Below, in pieces: positions 7,454 to 14,984 of a DNA stretch of 35,851 nucleotides. A program made the position numbers and the translations under genes. Under the pieces are notes generated by a model. The model searched no databases. It was not told where the DNA came from and saw nothing but the letters and a program-made list of their open reading frames with translations. The DNA comes from Actinomycetes bacterium (lineage in GTDB: Bacteria > Actinomycetota > Actinomycetes > Propionibacteriales > Nocardioidaceae): assembly GCA_023417775.1 (NCBI GenBank), contig JAEZEJ010000030.1:1-35851 (forward strand), in the 5' to 3' direction. The first letter of the stretch is position 1, and every line of letters begins with the position of its first letter.

Positions 7454-8047
7454 ATGGTCGTCCACCCTTCTCGTCCTCGCGGGCCGCACGGACGCGATGC
7501 CCTCGTCGATGAGCTGATCGAGGTGTATCTGGCCGAGGGCTTCAGCCATCTTCAGCTCGCCGACCTGGCCGCCCGGCTCCGATGCTCCAAGAGCACCCTC
7601 TATGCGATCGCCCCCAGCAAGGAGCAGATCATCGTCACCGCGGTACGGGCCTTCTTCCGCCGTGCGACCGCGCGGGTCGAGGACGCGCTGCACGGCCATC
7701 AGGGGACGGGTGCCGTCGGCACCTATCTCGAGGCCATCGCCGCCGAGCTCCGTCCGGCGCAGTCCGCGTTCTACGCCGATGTCGAGGCCTTCGAGCCGGC
7801 GCGGGAGATCTACCGGCAGAACGTGCAGCACGCCATCGAGCGGGTGCAGGGGCTCGTGCGGTCGATCGATGCCGCTCCGGGTCCGCTCACCTCGGCCTTC
7901 GTCGGTGCCGTCGCCGGCACCCTCATGATGGCGATCCAGCGTGGCGAGATCGCGTCCGTCGCCGGACTGGACGATGCCGCGGCCTATCATCAACTCGCGG
8001 CGCTGCTCGGCGCCCCCGTGCAGAAAGGACCCGTCGATGACCGATGA
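7454..8047 (+). CDS. TetR-family transcriptional regulator
   Basis: Repressor-type DNA-binding protein of 197 aa. The N-terminal helix-turn-helix is visible as YLAEGFSHLQLADLAARLRC followed by SKSTLYAIAPSKEQI, the usual TetR pattern with the recognition helix at SKSTLYAI. The C-terminal about 130 residues are a helical ligand-binding domain without a specific match I recognise. It is divergent from an acyl-CoA dehydrogenase gene and overlaps the start of an enoyl-CoA hydratase-like gene by 11 bases. The simplest reading is a regulator of this small acyl-CoA unit that senses an acyl-CoA or related compound. No Shine-Dalgarno is seen before ATG 7454, in line with a leaderless start. Confidence 0.9.
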   Translation: MVVHPSRPRGPHGRDALVDELIEVYLAEGFSHLQLADLAARLRCSKSTLYAIAPSKEQIIVTAVRAFFRRATARVEDALHGHQGTGAVGTYLEAIAAELRPAQSAFYADVEAFEPAREIYRQNVQHAIERVQGLVRSIDAAPGPLTSAFVGAVAGTLMMAIQRGEIASVAGLDDAAAYHQLAALLGAPVQKGPVDDR

Positions 8048-8804
8048 CCAGAGCACCGTGGCGACCAGCGTGGAGGGAGCCGTGGGCACCGTGCTGCTCG
8101 ACCGGCCGGGCGATGCCAATGCCCTCGACCTCGCGACATCGCAGGCCCTCGGGACGGCGATCGCCGCGATGGAGGCCGATGATGCGGTGCGCGTGGTCGT
8201 GCTCCGCGGCAGCGGCCGGGTCTTCTGCGCCGGCGGTGATCTCGCGGCGATGATGGATGCTCCCGACCGGGGCGCCTACCTGCGCGAGCTGGTCGACTCG
8301 GCGCATGTGGCTGTTCGCGCCATGCAGTCGCTCTCCAAGCCTCTCGTCGTGGCGGTGCAGGGTGCGGCGGCGGGGATCGGCCTGTCCTTCGCGCTCGGCG
8401 CCGATGTCGTGGTGGCCACCGAGTCGGCGAAGTTCGTCACCGCCTACACCTCGGTCGGACTCACACCCGACGGGGGGATGTCGTGGCTGCTGCCCCGGGT
8501 GGTCGGTCAGCAGCGCGCCCTCGAACTCCTGGCCTCCGGGCGCCCGCTGTCCGCCGCGTCCGCACAGGAGTGGGGCATCGTGAGCCGGCTGTGCGCCGAT
8601 GGCGCCTTGGACGAGACCGTGACCGAGGTGGCGGAGTCGCTTGCAGGGCGGCCGACGACGGCGATCGGTCAGGCACGCCGGCTGGTGCGTGCCTCGTGGG
8701 AGCGGACGCTGTCCGAGCAGCTGGACGCCGAGGCGGACGGGATCTCCTCGATCGTCGCGACTGAGGAGGCCGGCGAGCGCATCGCCCGCTTCCTCAAGCG
8801 CTGA
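8037..8804 (+). CDS. Enoyl-CoA hydratase/isomerase family protein (PaaG-like)
   Basis: Crotonase-fold enzyme of 255 aa. The oxyanion-hole segments are GRVFCAGGDLAAM near residues 59-71 and GAAAGIGLSFALGADVVVATE in the middle. At the two positions that carry catalytic Glu in classical enoyl-CoA hydratase, the sequence reads FVTAYTSVGLTPDGGMSW: the first Glu is absent and the second position is Asp in PDGG. That arrangement is typical of PaaG and other isomerase-type members, so 2,3-dehydroacyl-CoA isomerisation is at least as likely as hydration. ATG 8037 has AGAAAGGA upstream and overlaps the TetR gene end, so the two are co-transcribed. It follows naturally from the acyl-CoA dehydrogenase encoded divergently. 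Confidence 0.9.
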   Translation: MTDDQSTVATSVEGAVGTVLLDRPGDANALDLATSQALGTAIAAMEADDAVRVVVLRGSGRVFCAGGDLAAMMDAPDRGAYLRELVDSAHVAVRAMQSLSKPLVVAVQGAAAGIGLSFALGADVVVATESAKFVTAYTSVGLTPDGGMSWLLPRVVGQQRALELLASGRPLSAASAQEWGIVSRLCADGALDETVTEVAESLAGRPTTAIGQARRLVRASWERTLSEQLDAEADGISSIVATEEAGERIARFLKR

Positions 8805-8818
8805 GACCGCTCGCTCAG
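8801..8818. terminator. Small hairpin spanning both stop codons of a convergent pair
   Basis: CTGAG 8801-8805 pairs with CTCAG 8814-8818 across an 8-nt loop. It contains the TGA of the enoyl-CoA hydratase-like gene (+) and the TCA (TGA on minus) of the folP2-like gene. There is no U-tract and the stem is short, so termination is only a possibility. Confidence 0.25.
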
Positions 8819-9681
8819 GCGAGGCCGCGGCGGGGGCGGGCGACGGGCCGGTCCCCGCGCAGCGAGGCGACCATCTCCAGCACGCGCCGGGTGGCGACCA
8901 CATCGTGTGCGCGGAAGACCGCAGCGCCCTTCCACGCCGCGATCGCGGTGGCCGCGAGCGTGCCCTCCAGCCGGTCGTCGACGCCCAGGTCGAGGGTCTC
9001 GCCGACGAAGTCCTTGCGGCTGAGGGCCATGAGCACCGGCCATCCGGTGGCGACGAGCTCGTCCGTGCGGCGGAGCAGCTCCAGCCCGTGGAAGGTGTTC
9101 TTGCCGAAGTCGTGCGTGGGGTCGATGAGGATGCCCTCGGGCGGTACCCCCGCCGCCACGAGCCGTTCGGCCGCCGACGTGGTCTCGGCGATGACATCGG
9201 CCACCACGTCCTCGTAGCTGACGCGGATCGGGTCGGTGCGGGGCCGGGCTCCGCCGGTATGCGAGCAGACATAACCGCAGCCGTGACGGGTCGCGACCAG
9301 GCCGAGCTCCGGGTCCGTGCCCGCCCAGGTGTCGTTGAGGAGGTCGGCACCGGCGCGGGCCGCCGCCTCGCCCACGTCAGCCCTCCAGGTGTCGATGCTG
9401 ATCGCCACGGAGGGAAATCGTTCGCGGACCGTCTCGATGAAGGGCACCGTGCGGCGGATCTCCTCGGCGACCGATACCTCCGTGCCCGTCCCCGCCTTCA
9501 CGCCGCCGATGTCGATGAGATCGGCGCCGGCATCGACCGCTCGTGCGACGGCCTCCAGGGCGAGGCTCGGGTCGAAGGTCGCGCCGCGGTCGAAGAAGGA
9601 GTCCGGCGTGCGGTTGACGATCGCCATGACGAGCGCGCGATCGCGGCTGACGCGTCGGCCGCGCAGGGTGAGGGACGGCAT
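8815..9681 (-). CDS. folP2: Dihydropteroate synthase homologue, FolP2 type
   Basis: TIM-barrel pterin-binding protein of 288 aa. The family landmarks are present but altered: MAIVNRTPDSFFDRG in place of the usual MGIVNVTPDSFSDGG, LIDIGGVKAGTG in place of the DIGGESTRPG loop, AISIDTWRADV, ALSRKDFVGE and a C-terminal FRAHDV. The IGGVKAG loop is the hallmark of the mycobacterial FolP2 group (Rv1207), reported to lack dihydropteroate synthase activity. The STRPG loop it replaces is part of the p-aminobenzoate/sulfonamide site. I therefore call a paralogue of uncertain reaction rather than the housekeeping folate enzyme. It is the third gene of a leftward operon after padR and arfB, 5 bases behind arfB. 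Confidence 0.85.
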   Translation of the reverse strand: MPSLTLRGRRVSRDRALVMAIVNRTPDSFFDRGATFDPSLALEAVARAVDAGADLIDIGGVKAGTGTEVSVAEEIRRTVPFIETVRERFPSVAISIDTWRADVGEAAARAGADLLNDTWAGTDPELGLVATRHGCGYVCSHTGGARPRTDPIRVSYEDVVADVIAETTSAAERLVAAGVPPEGILIDPTHDFGKNTFHGLELLRRTDELVATGWPVLMALSRKDFVGETLDLGVDDRLEGTLAATAIAAWKGAAVFRAHDVVATRRVLEMVASLRGDRPVARPRRGLA

Positions 9682-9686
9682 AGGCC

Positions 9687-10091
9687 TCAGGGTTCCATAC
9701 GCCGCTGCCGCTTGAGCTCGCCGCGGCGGCGCTTGGTGTCGAGTCGCCGCTGGTTCGAGGCACGGGTGGCGCGTGTGGGGCGTCGTCGCTTCGCCGGTAC
9801 CAGTGCCGCCTCGACCAGCTCGTTCAACCGGGCCCGTGCGGCCTCGCGGTTGCGGTGCTGTGAGCGGTAGTGCGAGGAGACGACGGTGAGGGTGCCGTCG
9901 CGGAGACGCGACCGCAGGCGCTCGCGGACACGGTCGCGCTCCGCCTCGTCGAGGACGGCGGTGGTGTCGAGCGACCAGCTCAGCTCCACTCGTGTGTCAC
10001 TGGTGTTGACATGCTGGCCGCCGGGCCCCGACGAACGGCTGAACCTCCAGCTCAGCTCGTCGTCGGGGATTCGCACGCGCCGCGGGGTCAT
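9687..10091 (-). CDS. arfB: Alternative ribosome-rescue factor / peptidyl-tRNA hydrolase ArfB
   Basis: Codon-independent release factor of 134 aa that hydrolyses peptidyl-tRNA on stalled ribosomes. The catalytic GGQ lies in the RSSGPGGQHVNTSDTRVELS segment near residues 20-39, as in RF domain 3. The basic C-terminal tail (AKRRRPTRATRASNQRRLD and KRRRGELKRQRR) is what ArfB/YaeJ proteins insert into the empty mRNA channel. The length and lack of other release-factor domains separate it from PrfA/PrfB. ATG 10091 overlaps the padR stop (ATGA), so it is coupled to the regulator gene, and the folP2-like gene follows after 5 bases. Confidence 0.93.
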   Translation of the reverse strand: MTPRRVRIPDDELSWRFSRSSGPGGQHVNTSDTRVELSWSLDTTAVLDEAERDRVRERLRSRLRDGTLTVVSSHYRSQHRNREAARARLNELVEAALVPAKRRRPTRATRASNQRRLDTKRRRGELKRQRRMEP

Positions 10092-10663
10092 GCGTCGGCG
10101 AGCACGCGGTAGAGCGCCTTGCGGGCATCCGCGAGGACTTCGGTGGCCTGCTCGCGCTGCTCATCCGTCCCGGCCTGCATGACCTGGGTCCAGGCGCCGA
10201 TCAGCGAGCGCAGGGACTCGGCGGCCTCGCGGGTCGGCCGCCCCGGACGCTCCTCATCGGTCTGCCAGGGTGTGCCGAAGGACTCGCGATGCTCCTCGAC
10301 GTGGGCGCGACCGGCCTCGGTGAGCTGCGCGGTCTTGCGACCCTCGACGCGCTCGAAGCTGACGAGTCCTTCGTCCTCGAGTTGCTGGAGCACGGGGTAG
10401 ACCGATCCTGGACTGGGCGTCCATTCGCCGTCGCTGCGCTCGCCGATCTCGGTGATGAGCTGATAGCCGTGCATCGGGGACTCGTCCAACAGGAGGAGGA
10501 CGGCGGCTCGGACATCGCCGCCGCGACCACGTCGGCCGCCGCGGCCACGTCGGCCACGTGGTCCGCCGAAGCCGAAGCGCGCGAGGTGTTCGAGATGGTG
10601 ATCCATCTCGTCGGCATTGAAGGGGCGGCGTGGGCCGCGCCCGGGAAAATCGTGGGGTCCCAT
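10088..10663 (-). CDS. PadR-family transcriptional regulator
   Basis: Winged-helix regulator of 191 aa. A Gly/Arg-rich N-terminal tail (GGPRGRRGRGGRRGRGGDVR) precedes the PadR domain: AAVLLLLDESPMHGYQLITE, then GEWTPSPGSVYPVLQQLEDE and GLVSFERVEGRKTAQLTEAG. The remaining helical part (residues about 135-190) should be the dimerisation segment. ATG 10663 has an excellent Shine-Dalgarno AAGGAGGT. The gene heads the leftward padR-arfB-folP2-like operon, and a palindrome just upstream is a likely autoregulatory operator. The neighbours give no transporter target, although PadR proteins often control drug exporters. Confidence 0.92.
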   Translation of the reverse strand: MGPHDFPGRGPRRPFNADEMDHHLEHLARFGFGGPRGRRGRGGRRGRGGDVRAAVLLLLDESPMHGYQLITEIGERSDGEWTPSPGSVYPVLQQLEDEGLVSFERVEGRKTAQLTEAGRAHVEEHRESFGTPWQTDEERPGRPTREAAESLRSLIGAWTQVMQAGTDEQREQATEVLADARKALYRVLADA

Positions 10664-10680
10664 GGAAGGACCTCCTTTCG

Positions 10681-10707
10681 TATCGTCGTTACGTAAACGA
10701 TATATCG
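10681..10707. promoter_or_regulatory. Candidate PadR operator
   Basis: The perfect 10-bp palindrome CGATATATCG (10698-10707) lies 35 bases upstream of the padR start. TATCGT (10681-10686) and ACGATA (10697-10702) form a second, overlapping inverted repeat. AT-rich palindromes of this kind at padR promoters commonly serve as autoregulatory sites. The site is seen; the binding protein is inferred. Confidence 0.5.
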
Positions 10708-10750
10708 AAATAGTGTCGACGACAAGCGGAGGTGAGGAGGGTCACGGGGA

Positions 10751-11182
10751 TCAGCCCTGGACGTACTGTTCGAGCTGGTCGCGCTCGAACTGCAGCTGGT
10801 CCATGCGGTACTTGACGGCGTCGCCGATGCTGACGAGCCCGACGAGTCGCCCGTCGTCGACCACCGGCACGTGGCGGACGCGGTATTCGGTCATCGTCGC
10901 CGTCAGCTCGGCGAGGGGGGTCTCGGGTGAGCACACCTGGATCTGCTCGGACATGATCATCGACACGGTGGCGGTGCGCGGGTCGTCGACTCCGCGCAGC
11001 TTGCGGACGATATCGCGTTCGGACACGATGCCGGCGATCCCATCGTCGTCCTCGCGGCGCACGACGAGCGCGCCGATATTCAGCTCGGCCAGCAGGTCGA
11101 GCAGCTGTGACACGCTCGCCTCCGGGCTGATCGTGAAGACCTCGTCGCTTCCCTTCGAGGACAGGACGTCGTTGACTCGCAT
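10751..11182 (-). CDS. CBS-domain-pair protein
   Basis: Stand-alone tandem CBS (Bateman) protein of 143 aa. The first CBS motif covers residues about 5-60 (VNDVLSSKG to IAGIVSERDIVRKL), the second about 72-130 (VSMIMSEQIQVC to LVGLVSIGDAVKYRM). A short charged helix closes the chain. Such pairs usually bind adenosine nucleotides and sense energy state. No catalytic domain is attached. ATG 11182 is chosen because GGAGG precedes it by about 6 bases; a longer open frame into hisN has no support. It follows hisN by 46 bases in the same direction and may be co-transcribed with it. Confidence 0.92.
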   Translation of the reverse strand: MRVNDVLSSKGSDEVFTISPEASVSQLLDLLAELNIGALVVRREDDDGIAGIVSERDIVRKLRGVDDPRTATVSMIMSEQIQVCSPETPLAELTATMTEYRVRHVPVVDDGRLVGLVSIGDAVKYRMDQLQFERDQLEQYVQG

Positions 11183-11228
11183 GGCGCACCTCCAGGTGCA
11201 GCGAGTGTAGCGCAGATCACAGGGTTGC

Positions 11229-12086
11229 TCAGCGACCGCCGAAATCGAGATGGCGCACATTGTCGTCGGGATCGGGCTCGTCATCGGGGAAGTAGCCGAC
11301 GAAGGCCATCGAGGCGTCGTGGAGGCGGCCGTTGGTGGCCAGCGCATTGCCGGCCCAGGGCCCCGGCTGCCCGTCCAGTCCGGTGAACCTGCCGCCCGCC
11401 TCGCGCACGATGACGTCCAGGGCGGCCATGTCCCAGAGGTTCAGCTCGGGCTCCGCCGCGATGTCGACGGCCCCCTCGGCGAGCAGCATGTAGGACCAGA
11501 AGTCGCCATAGGCGCGGGTCCGCCAGGCGCGTGACAGCAGTTCGAGGAACTCGGTCTGCCGGCCGATATCGGCCCACCCGCCGAGCGAGGAATAGGAGAT
11601 GGAGGCGCTCGCCAGGTCGCCCACCTGCGATACCTGGATCTGCCGGGAGCTGAGCAGCGACTTGCCGGTATGCGCACCGCCGTCCTTCGAGGCCCACCAG
11701 CGGCGCCCGAGGGCCGGTGCCGAGACGCAGCCGACCACGATCTCGCCGGCCTCCTCCAGGGCGATGAGCGTCGCCCAGACCGGGACACCTCGGACGAAGT
11801 TGGCGGTGCCGTCGATCGGATCGACGATCCACCGCCGTTCGGAGGAGGAGGCGGTGCCCTCGGTCTCGCCCTCCTCCTCGCCGAGCACGATGTCGCGGCC
11901 GCGGGCGGACGCCAGGGTGCGCCGGATCGCGGCCTCGACCGCCTGATCGGACTCGGTCACATAGGTCATATCGGGCTTGGTCGAGACGCTGAGGTCCACG
12001 GCGCCGAAGCGATCCATGCTGAGGTTGTCGGCCGAGTCGGCGAGCACGTGCGCCAGGCGCAAGTCGTCCAGATAGGGGGTGGCCAT
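11229..12086 (-). CDS. hisN: Histidinol-phosphatase, inositol-monophosphatase family
   Basis: Mg2+-dependent phosphatase of 285 aa expected to remove phosphate from L-histidinol phosphate in histidine synthesis, the usual role of this actinobacterial orthologue group. Metal-site motifs of the family are visible: GEEEGE (first metal Glu), WIVDPIDGTANFVRG (motif A), and LNLWDMAALDVIVREAGG with the distal metal Asp in WDMAA. Inositol monophosphatase activity cannot be excluded from sequence alone. ATG 12086 gives MATPYLDDLRLAH, matching the normal family N-terminus. The gene lies downstream of rsgA and aroA in the same direction, a conserved actinobacterial order. The 114-base gap to rsgA may hold its own promoter. 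Confidence 0.88.
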   Translation of the reverse strand: MATPYLDDLRLAHVLADSADNLSMDRFGAVDLSVSTKPDMTYVTESDQAVEAAIRRTLASARGRDIVLGEEEGETEGTASSSERRWIVDPIDGTANFVRGVPVWATLIALEEAGEIVVGCVSAPALGRRWWASKDGGAHTGKSLLSSRQIQVSQVGDLASASISYSSLGGWADIGRQTEFLELLSRAWRTRAYGDFWSYMLLAEGAVDIAAEPELNLWDMAALDVIVREAGGRFTGLDGQPGPWAGNALATNGRLHDASMAFVGYFPDDEPDPDDNVRHLDFGGR

Positions 12087-12200
12087 GGGCTCAGCGTAAC
12101 GAAGCGCGCTCGTGGGCCGTGCGAAGGCGGGTGGGCGGTGCGTCAGCACGCGGAACACGCCCTCAGGTGCGCGATGACTCACCGCTCACCGGGGTGGACC

Positions 12201-13190
12201 TCAGTAGTCGGAGGCCAGCGAGCGGCTGGAGAGGATGCGGCGGAAGGACTCGACGCGTGCGCGGGGCAGGCGCCCATCGGCGACCGCCGTGTCGAGGGCG
12301 CACTCGGGTTCCTCGGCCAGGTGAGTGCACCCGCGCGGGCAGTCCCGCGTGACCTCCTCGAGATCGCCGAAGGCCCGGATGATGTGATCGGTCTCCACAT
12401 GCCGCAGTCCGAAGGAGCGGATGCCCGGCGTGTCGATGATGGTGCCTCCGCCCGGCAGACGCAGCAGCTGAGCGGACGTGGAGGTGTGCCGACCGCGGCC
12501 GGTCACCTCGTTGACATGGCTGGTGGCGCGTTCGGCATCGGGGACGAGGGCGTTGACCAGGGTGGACTTGCCGACGCCGCTGTGTCCGACCAGCACGCTG
12601 GTGTGGTCGCGCAGCGCCTCGCGAAGCTCGTCGAGTTCGCCGCCGCGCCGGGTCACCAGCACGCGGACGTCGAGCGGTTCGAGCAGCGCGAGCATGTCGT
12701 CGGGGGAGCCGAGGTCGGATTTCGTGAAGCACACCAGCGGTTCGATGCCGGCGTCGAAGGCGGCCACCAGGCAGCGGTCGATGAGCCCGGCACGGGGAGG
12801 AGGGTCGGCCAGGGCCTGGACGATCACCATCTGATCGGCATTCGCGACGATCACGCGTTCCAGCGCCTCATCGTCGTCCGCCGTACGGCGCAGCACCGTA
12901 CGGCGGGGCAGCACCTCCACGATGCGGGCGAGCGAGCCGTCGCGTCCCGACAGATCGCCGACCACCCGGACCTCGTCGCCGACCACGACGCCCTGCTTGC
13001 CGAGCGGTCGCGATTTCATCGCGGTGACGATCTCGCCCTCGAGGTCGAGGGTGTAGCGGCCCCGGTCGATGGTCACCACGCGGGCGACGCGGGCATCGTC
13101 GTAGTTGGGGCGCTCCTTGGTGCGCGGCCTGCTGCCGCGCCGGCGGGGGCGCTCATAGGCCTCGTGCTCGTCGCGCTCGCGACGAGTCAT
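12201..13190 (-). CDS. rsgA: Ribosome small-subunit-dependent GTPase RsgA
   Basis: Circularly permuted GTPase of 329 aa that assists late 30S subunit maturation. The order of motifs shows the permutation: N-terminal OB-fold (about 35-90), G4 TKSD, then G1 GHSGVGKS, and G3 DTPG in IIDTPGIRSFGL. The C-terminal zinc knuckle is DCPRGCTHLAEEPEC (Cys-x3-Cys-x-His-x6-Cys). ATG 13190 is preferred because it overlaps the aroA stop (ATGA) with GGAG 8 bases upstream; the GTG two codons earlier lies too close to that site. Coupling with aroA is typical of actinobacteria. Confidence 0.95.
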   Translation of the reverse strand: MTRRERDEHEAYERPRRRGSRPRTKERPNYDDARVARVVTIDRGRYTLDLEGEIVTAMKSRPLGKQGVVVGDEVRVVGDLSGRDGSLARIVEVLPRRTVLRRTADDDEALERVIVANADQMVIVQALADPPPRAGLIDRCLVAAFDAGIEPLVCFTKSDLGSPDDMLALLEPLDVRVLVTRRGGELDELREALRDHTSVLVGHSGVGKSTLVNALVPDAERATSHVNEVTGRGRHTSTSAQLLRLPGGGTIIDTPGIRSFGLRHVETDHIIRAFGDLEEVTRDCPRGCTHLAEEPECALDTAVADGRLPRARVESFRRILSSRSLASDY

Positions 13191-14446
13191 CGGCACAGCT
13201 CCGACCAGTCCTCGGCGAACCCGGGGTAGGTCTTGGCGGTGGTCTCGACGTTCTCGATGACGACGCCGGGGACGGCGAGCCCGAGGACCGCGGCGGCGTG
13301 CGCCAGCCGATGGTCGTGGTAGGTGCCGAAGACGCCGCCGTGCAAGGGCCGCGGAGTGATGCGCAGGCCGTCGTCGGTTTCGACGACCTCGCCGCCGAGG
13401 CCGTTGATCTCGGCGGCGAGGGCCGCCAACCGGTCGGTCTCGTGACCCCGCAGGTGGGCGACGCCGCGGATCGTGGACGTGTCGTCCGCGAGGGCGGCGA
13501 GCGCCGCGACGACAGGCGTCAGCTCACCGACATCGTGGAGATCGAGGTCGACCGCCCGTAGCGACGGCCCGCCGGTCACCACGAGGGCGTCGCCGTCGCG
13601 ATGCGTGGACGCACCGAAGGCGTCGGCGATCCACGGCCAGGCGTCACCGGCCTGATCGGTGGACTCGGGCCAGTGCCGGATCCGCACCGAGCCACCGGTG
13701 ACCAGGGCCGCGGCCACGAACGGCCCGGCATTCGAGAGGTCCGGCTCGATCGCGACGTCTTCGCCGGCGATCGGCCCCGGGTGGACCGTCCAGGTGCCGG
13801 GCTCGGTGTCGACGTGGACACCGCGTTCGCGCAGCTGCGTGACGGTCATGTCGATATGCGGCTGGGAGGGCAGCGTGGCACCGGTGTGCCGCAGGCGCAG
13901 TCCCTCGCGGAAGCGCGCGCCCACCAGGAGGAGGGCCGAGACGAACTGGCTCGATGCGGAGGAGTCGATCTCGATATCGCCGCCGGCGATGTCCGGCGGC
14001 CGCACGGTGAACGGCAGCGTGCCGCGGCCGTCGTCGTCGACCTCGGCTCCGAGGGCCCGTAGCCCGTCGATCGTTCCGGACATCGGCCGCTCGCGGGCTC
14101 GCGGATCGCCGTCGAAGGTGACCGGAGCGCGACCGAGAGCGGCGATCGGCGGCACGAAGCGCATGACCGTGCCGGCGAGTCCGCAGTCCACCTCGACAGG
14201 GGCATCGCCGAAGTCGATCGGCCGGATGCGCCAGATGTCGCCGTCGCGGACGATGCGGGCGCCGAGGGACTCCAGCGCCGCCGCCATCAGCTCGGTGTCG
14301 CGGGACACGAGCGGCTGGCTCACACACGACTCGTCCTCGCCGAGGGCGGCGAGGACGAGTACACGGTTGGTGAGCGACTTCGAACCGGGGATGGTGACCT
14401 CGGCGTCGAGGGGACGGTCAGCCAGGGGAGCGGGCCAGTCGGTCAC
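13187..14446 (-). CDS. aroA: 3-phosphoshikimate 1-carboxyvinyltransferase (EPSP synthase)
   Basis: Shikimate-pathway enzyme of 419 aa joining phosphoenolpyruvate to shikimate 3-phosphate. Family segments are IPGSKSLTNRVLVLAAL (shikimate-3-phosphate site), VDCGLAGTVMRFVPP where many bacteria have LGNAGTAMRPL, ASSQFVSALLL, DVGELTPVVAALA and YHDHRLAHAAA. The LAGT form of the PEP-site loop is usual in actinobacteria. GTG 14446 has GGAG at good spacing and lies 3 bases after the stop of the DoxX-family gene. It overlaps rsgA downstream. The proximity of SRAP, sigR and aroA-rsgA also occurs in mycobacteria. Confidence 0.96.
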   Translation of the reverse strand: MTDWPAPLADRPLDAEVTIPGSKSLTNRVLVLAALGEDESCVSQPLVSRDTELMAAALESLGARIVRDGDIWRIRPIDFGDAPVEVDCGLAGTVMRFVPPIAALGRAPVTFDGDPRARERPMSGTIDGLRALGAEVDDDGRGTLPFTVRPPDIAGGDIEIDSSASSQFVSALLLVGARFREGLRLRHTGATLPSQPHIDMTVTQLRERGVHVDTEPGTWTVHPGPIAGEDVAIEPDLSNAGPFVAAALVTGGSVRIRHWPESTDQAGDAWPWIADAFGASTHRDGDALVVTGGPSLRAVDLDLHDVGELTPVVAALAALADDTSTIRGVAHLRGHETDRLAALAAEINGLGGEVVETDDGLRITPRPLHGGVFGTYHDHRLAHAAAVLGLAVPGVVIENVETTAKTYPGFAEDWSELCR

Positions 14447-14449
14447 GCC

Positions 14450-14935
14450 TCAGCTCCGCAGGTCGTCGACCTGGTCGGCGATCGCGTGGCCGGTGTCGAC
14501 GACCTTCTTCTTGGCCCGGGCGCCGATCCAGCGCTTCTTCGGGTCGGGGTCGAGGGTCGACATCAGCAGACCGCCGGTCATTGACACGTTCTTGGCGAAG
14601 TGGATCGCCTGATTGCGGCGGGCATCCGGATCGGTCTCATTCCAGAACTGATGACCGACGGCGGTGGTGGCGGGCATCGTCGCCGCGAGAGCCAGCGCGC
14701 TCGCCCGCGGGAACCGCCCGGTCGCCAGGGCCAGGCCGGCGGCGACGTGGACGGCGGCATTGAGGCGGACGAGATTCGTGGCCGAGACGGGCGCGGCCGG
14801 CACGATCTTCTGCGCCGCGTCCGCGACCGGCTGGACCTTCGGGGCCATCGCGGAGGCATTGCGCAGCGCCATCGTTCCGCCATAGACGAACATGGTGGCG
14901 AGCATGGGCCGGGCTACAGTGCGCAAGAGCGTCAT
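14450..14935 (-). CDS. DoxX-family membrane protein
   Basis: Small integral membrane protein of 161 aa. It opens with the typical DoxX start LLRTVARPMLATMFVYGG. It continues with LNAAVHVAAGLALATGRFPR, a further hydrophobic segment (ASALALAATMPATTAVGHQF), and AIHFAKNVSMTGGLLMSTLD near the end of the membrane part. The last 40 residues are charged and cytosolic. Family members are linked to redox or oxidative stress in some actinobacteria, but no reaction is established for this one. It heads the leftward DoxX-aroA-rsgA run, with aroA 3 bases downstream. No clear Shine-Dalgarno precedes ATG 14935, and TAAAAAT lies 5 bases upstream, so a leaderless start is possible. Confidence 0.85.
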   Translation of the reverse strand: MTLLRTVARPMLATMFVYGGTMALRNASAMAPKVQPVADAAQKIVPAAPVSATNLVRLNAAVHVAAGLALATGRFPRASALALAATMPATTAVGHQFWNETDPDARRNQAIHFAKNVSMTGGLLMSTLDPDPKKRWIGARAKKKVVDTGHAIADQVDDLRS

Positions 14936-14984
14936 AGGTCATTTTTACCGCACGTGGGCGAGCTCGGCATGATGCCCTGGATCC

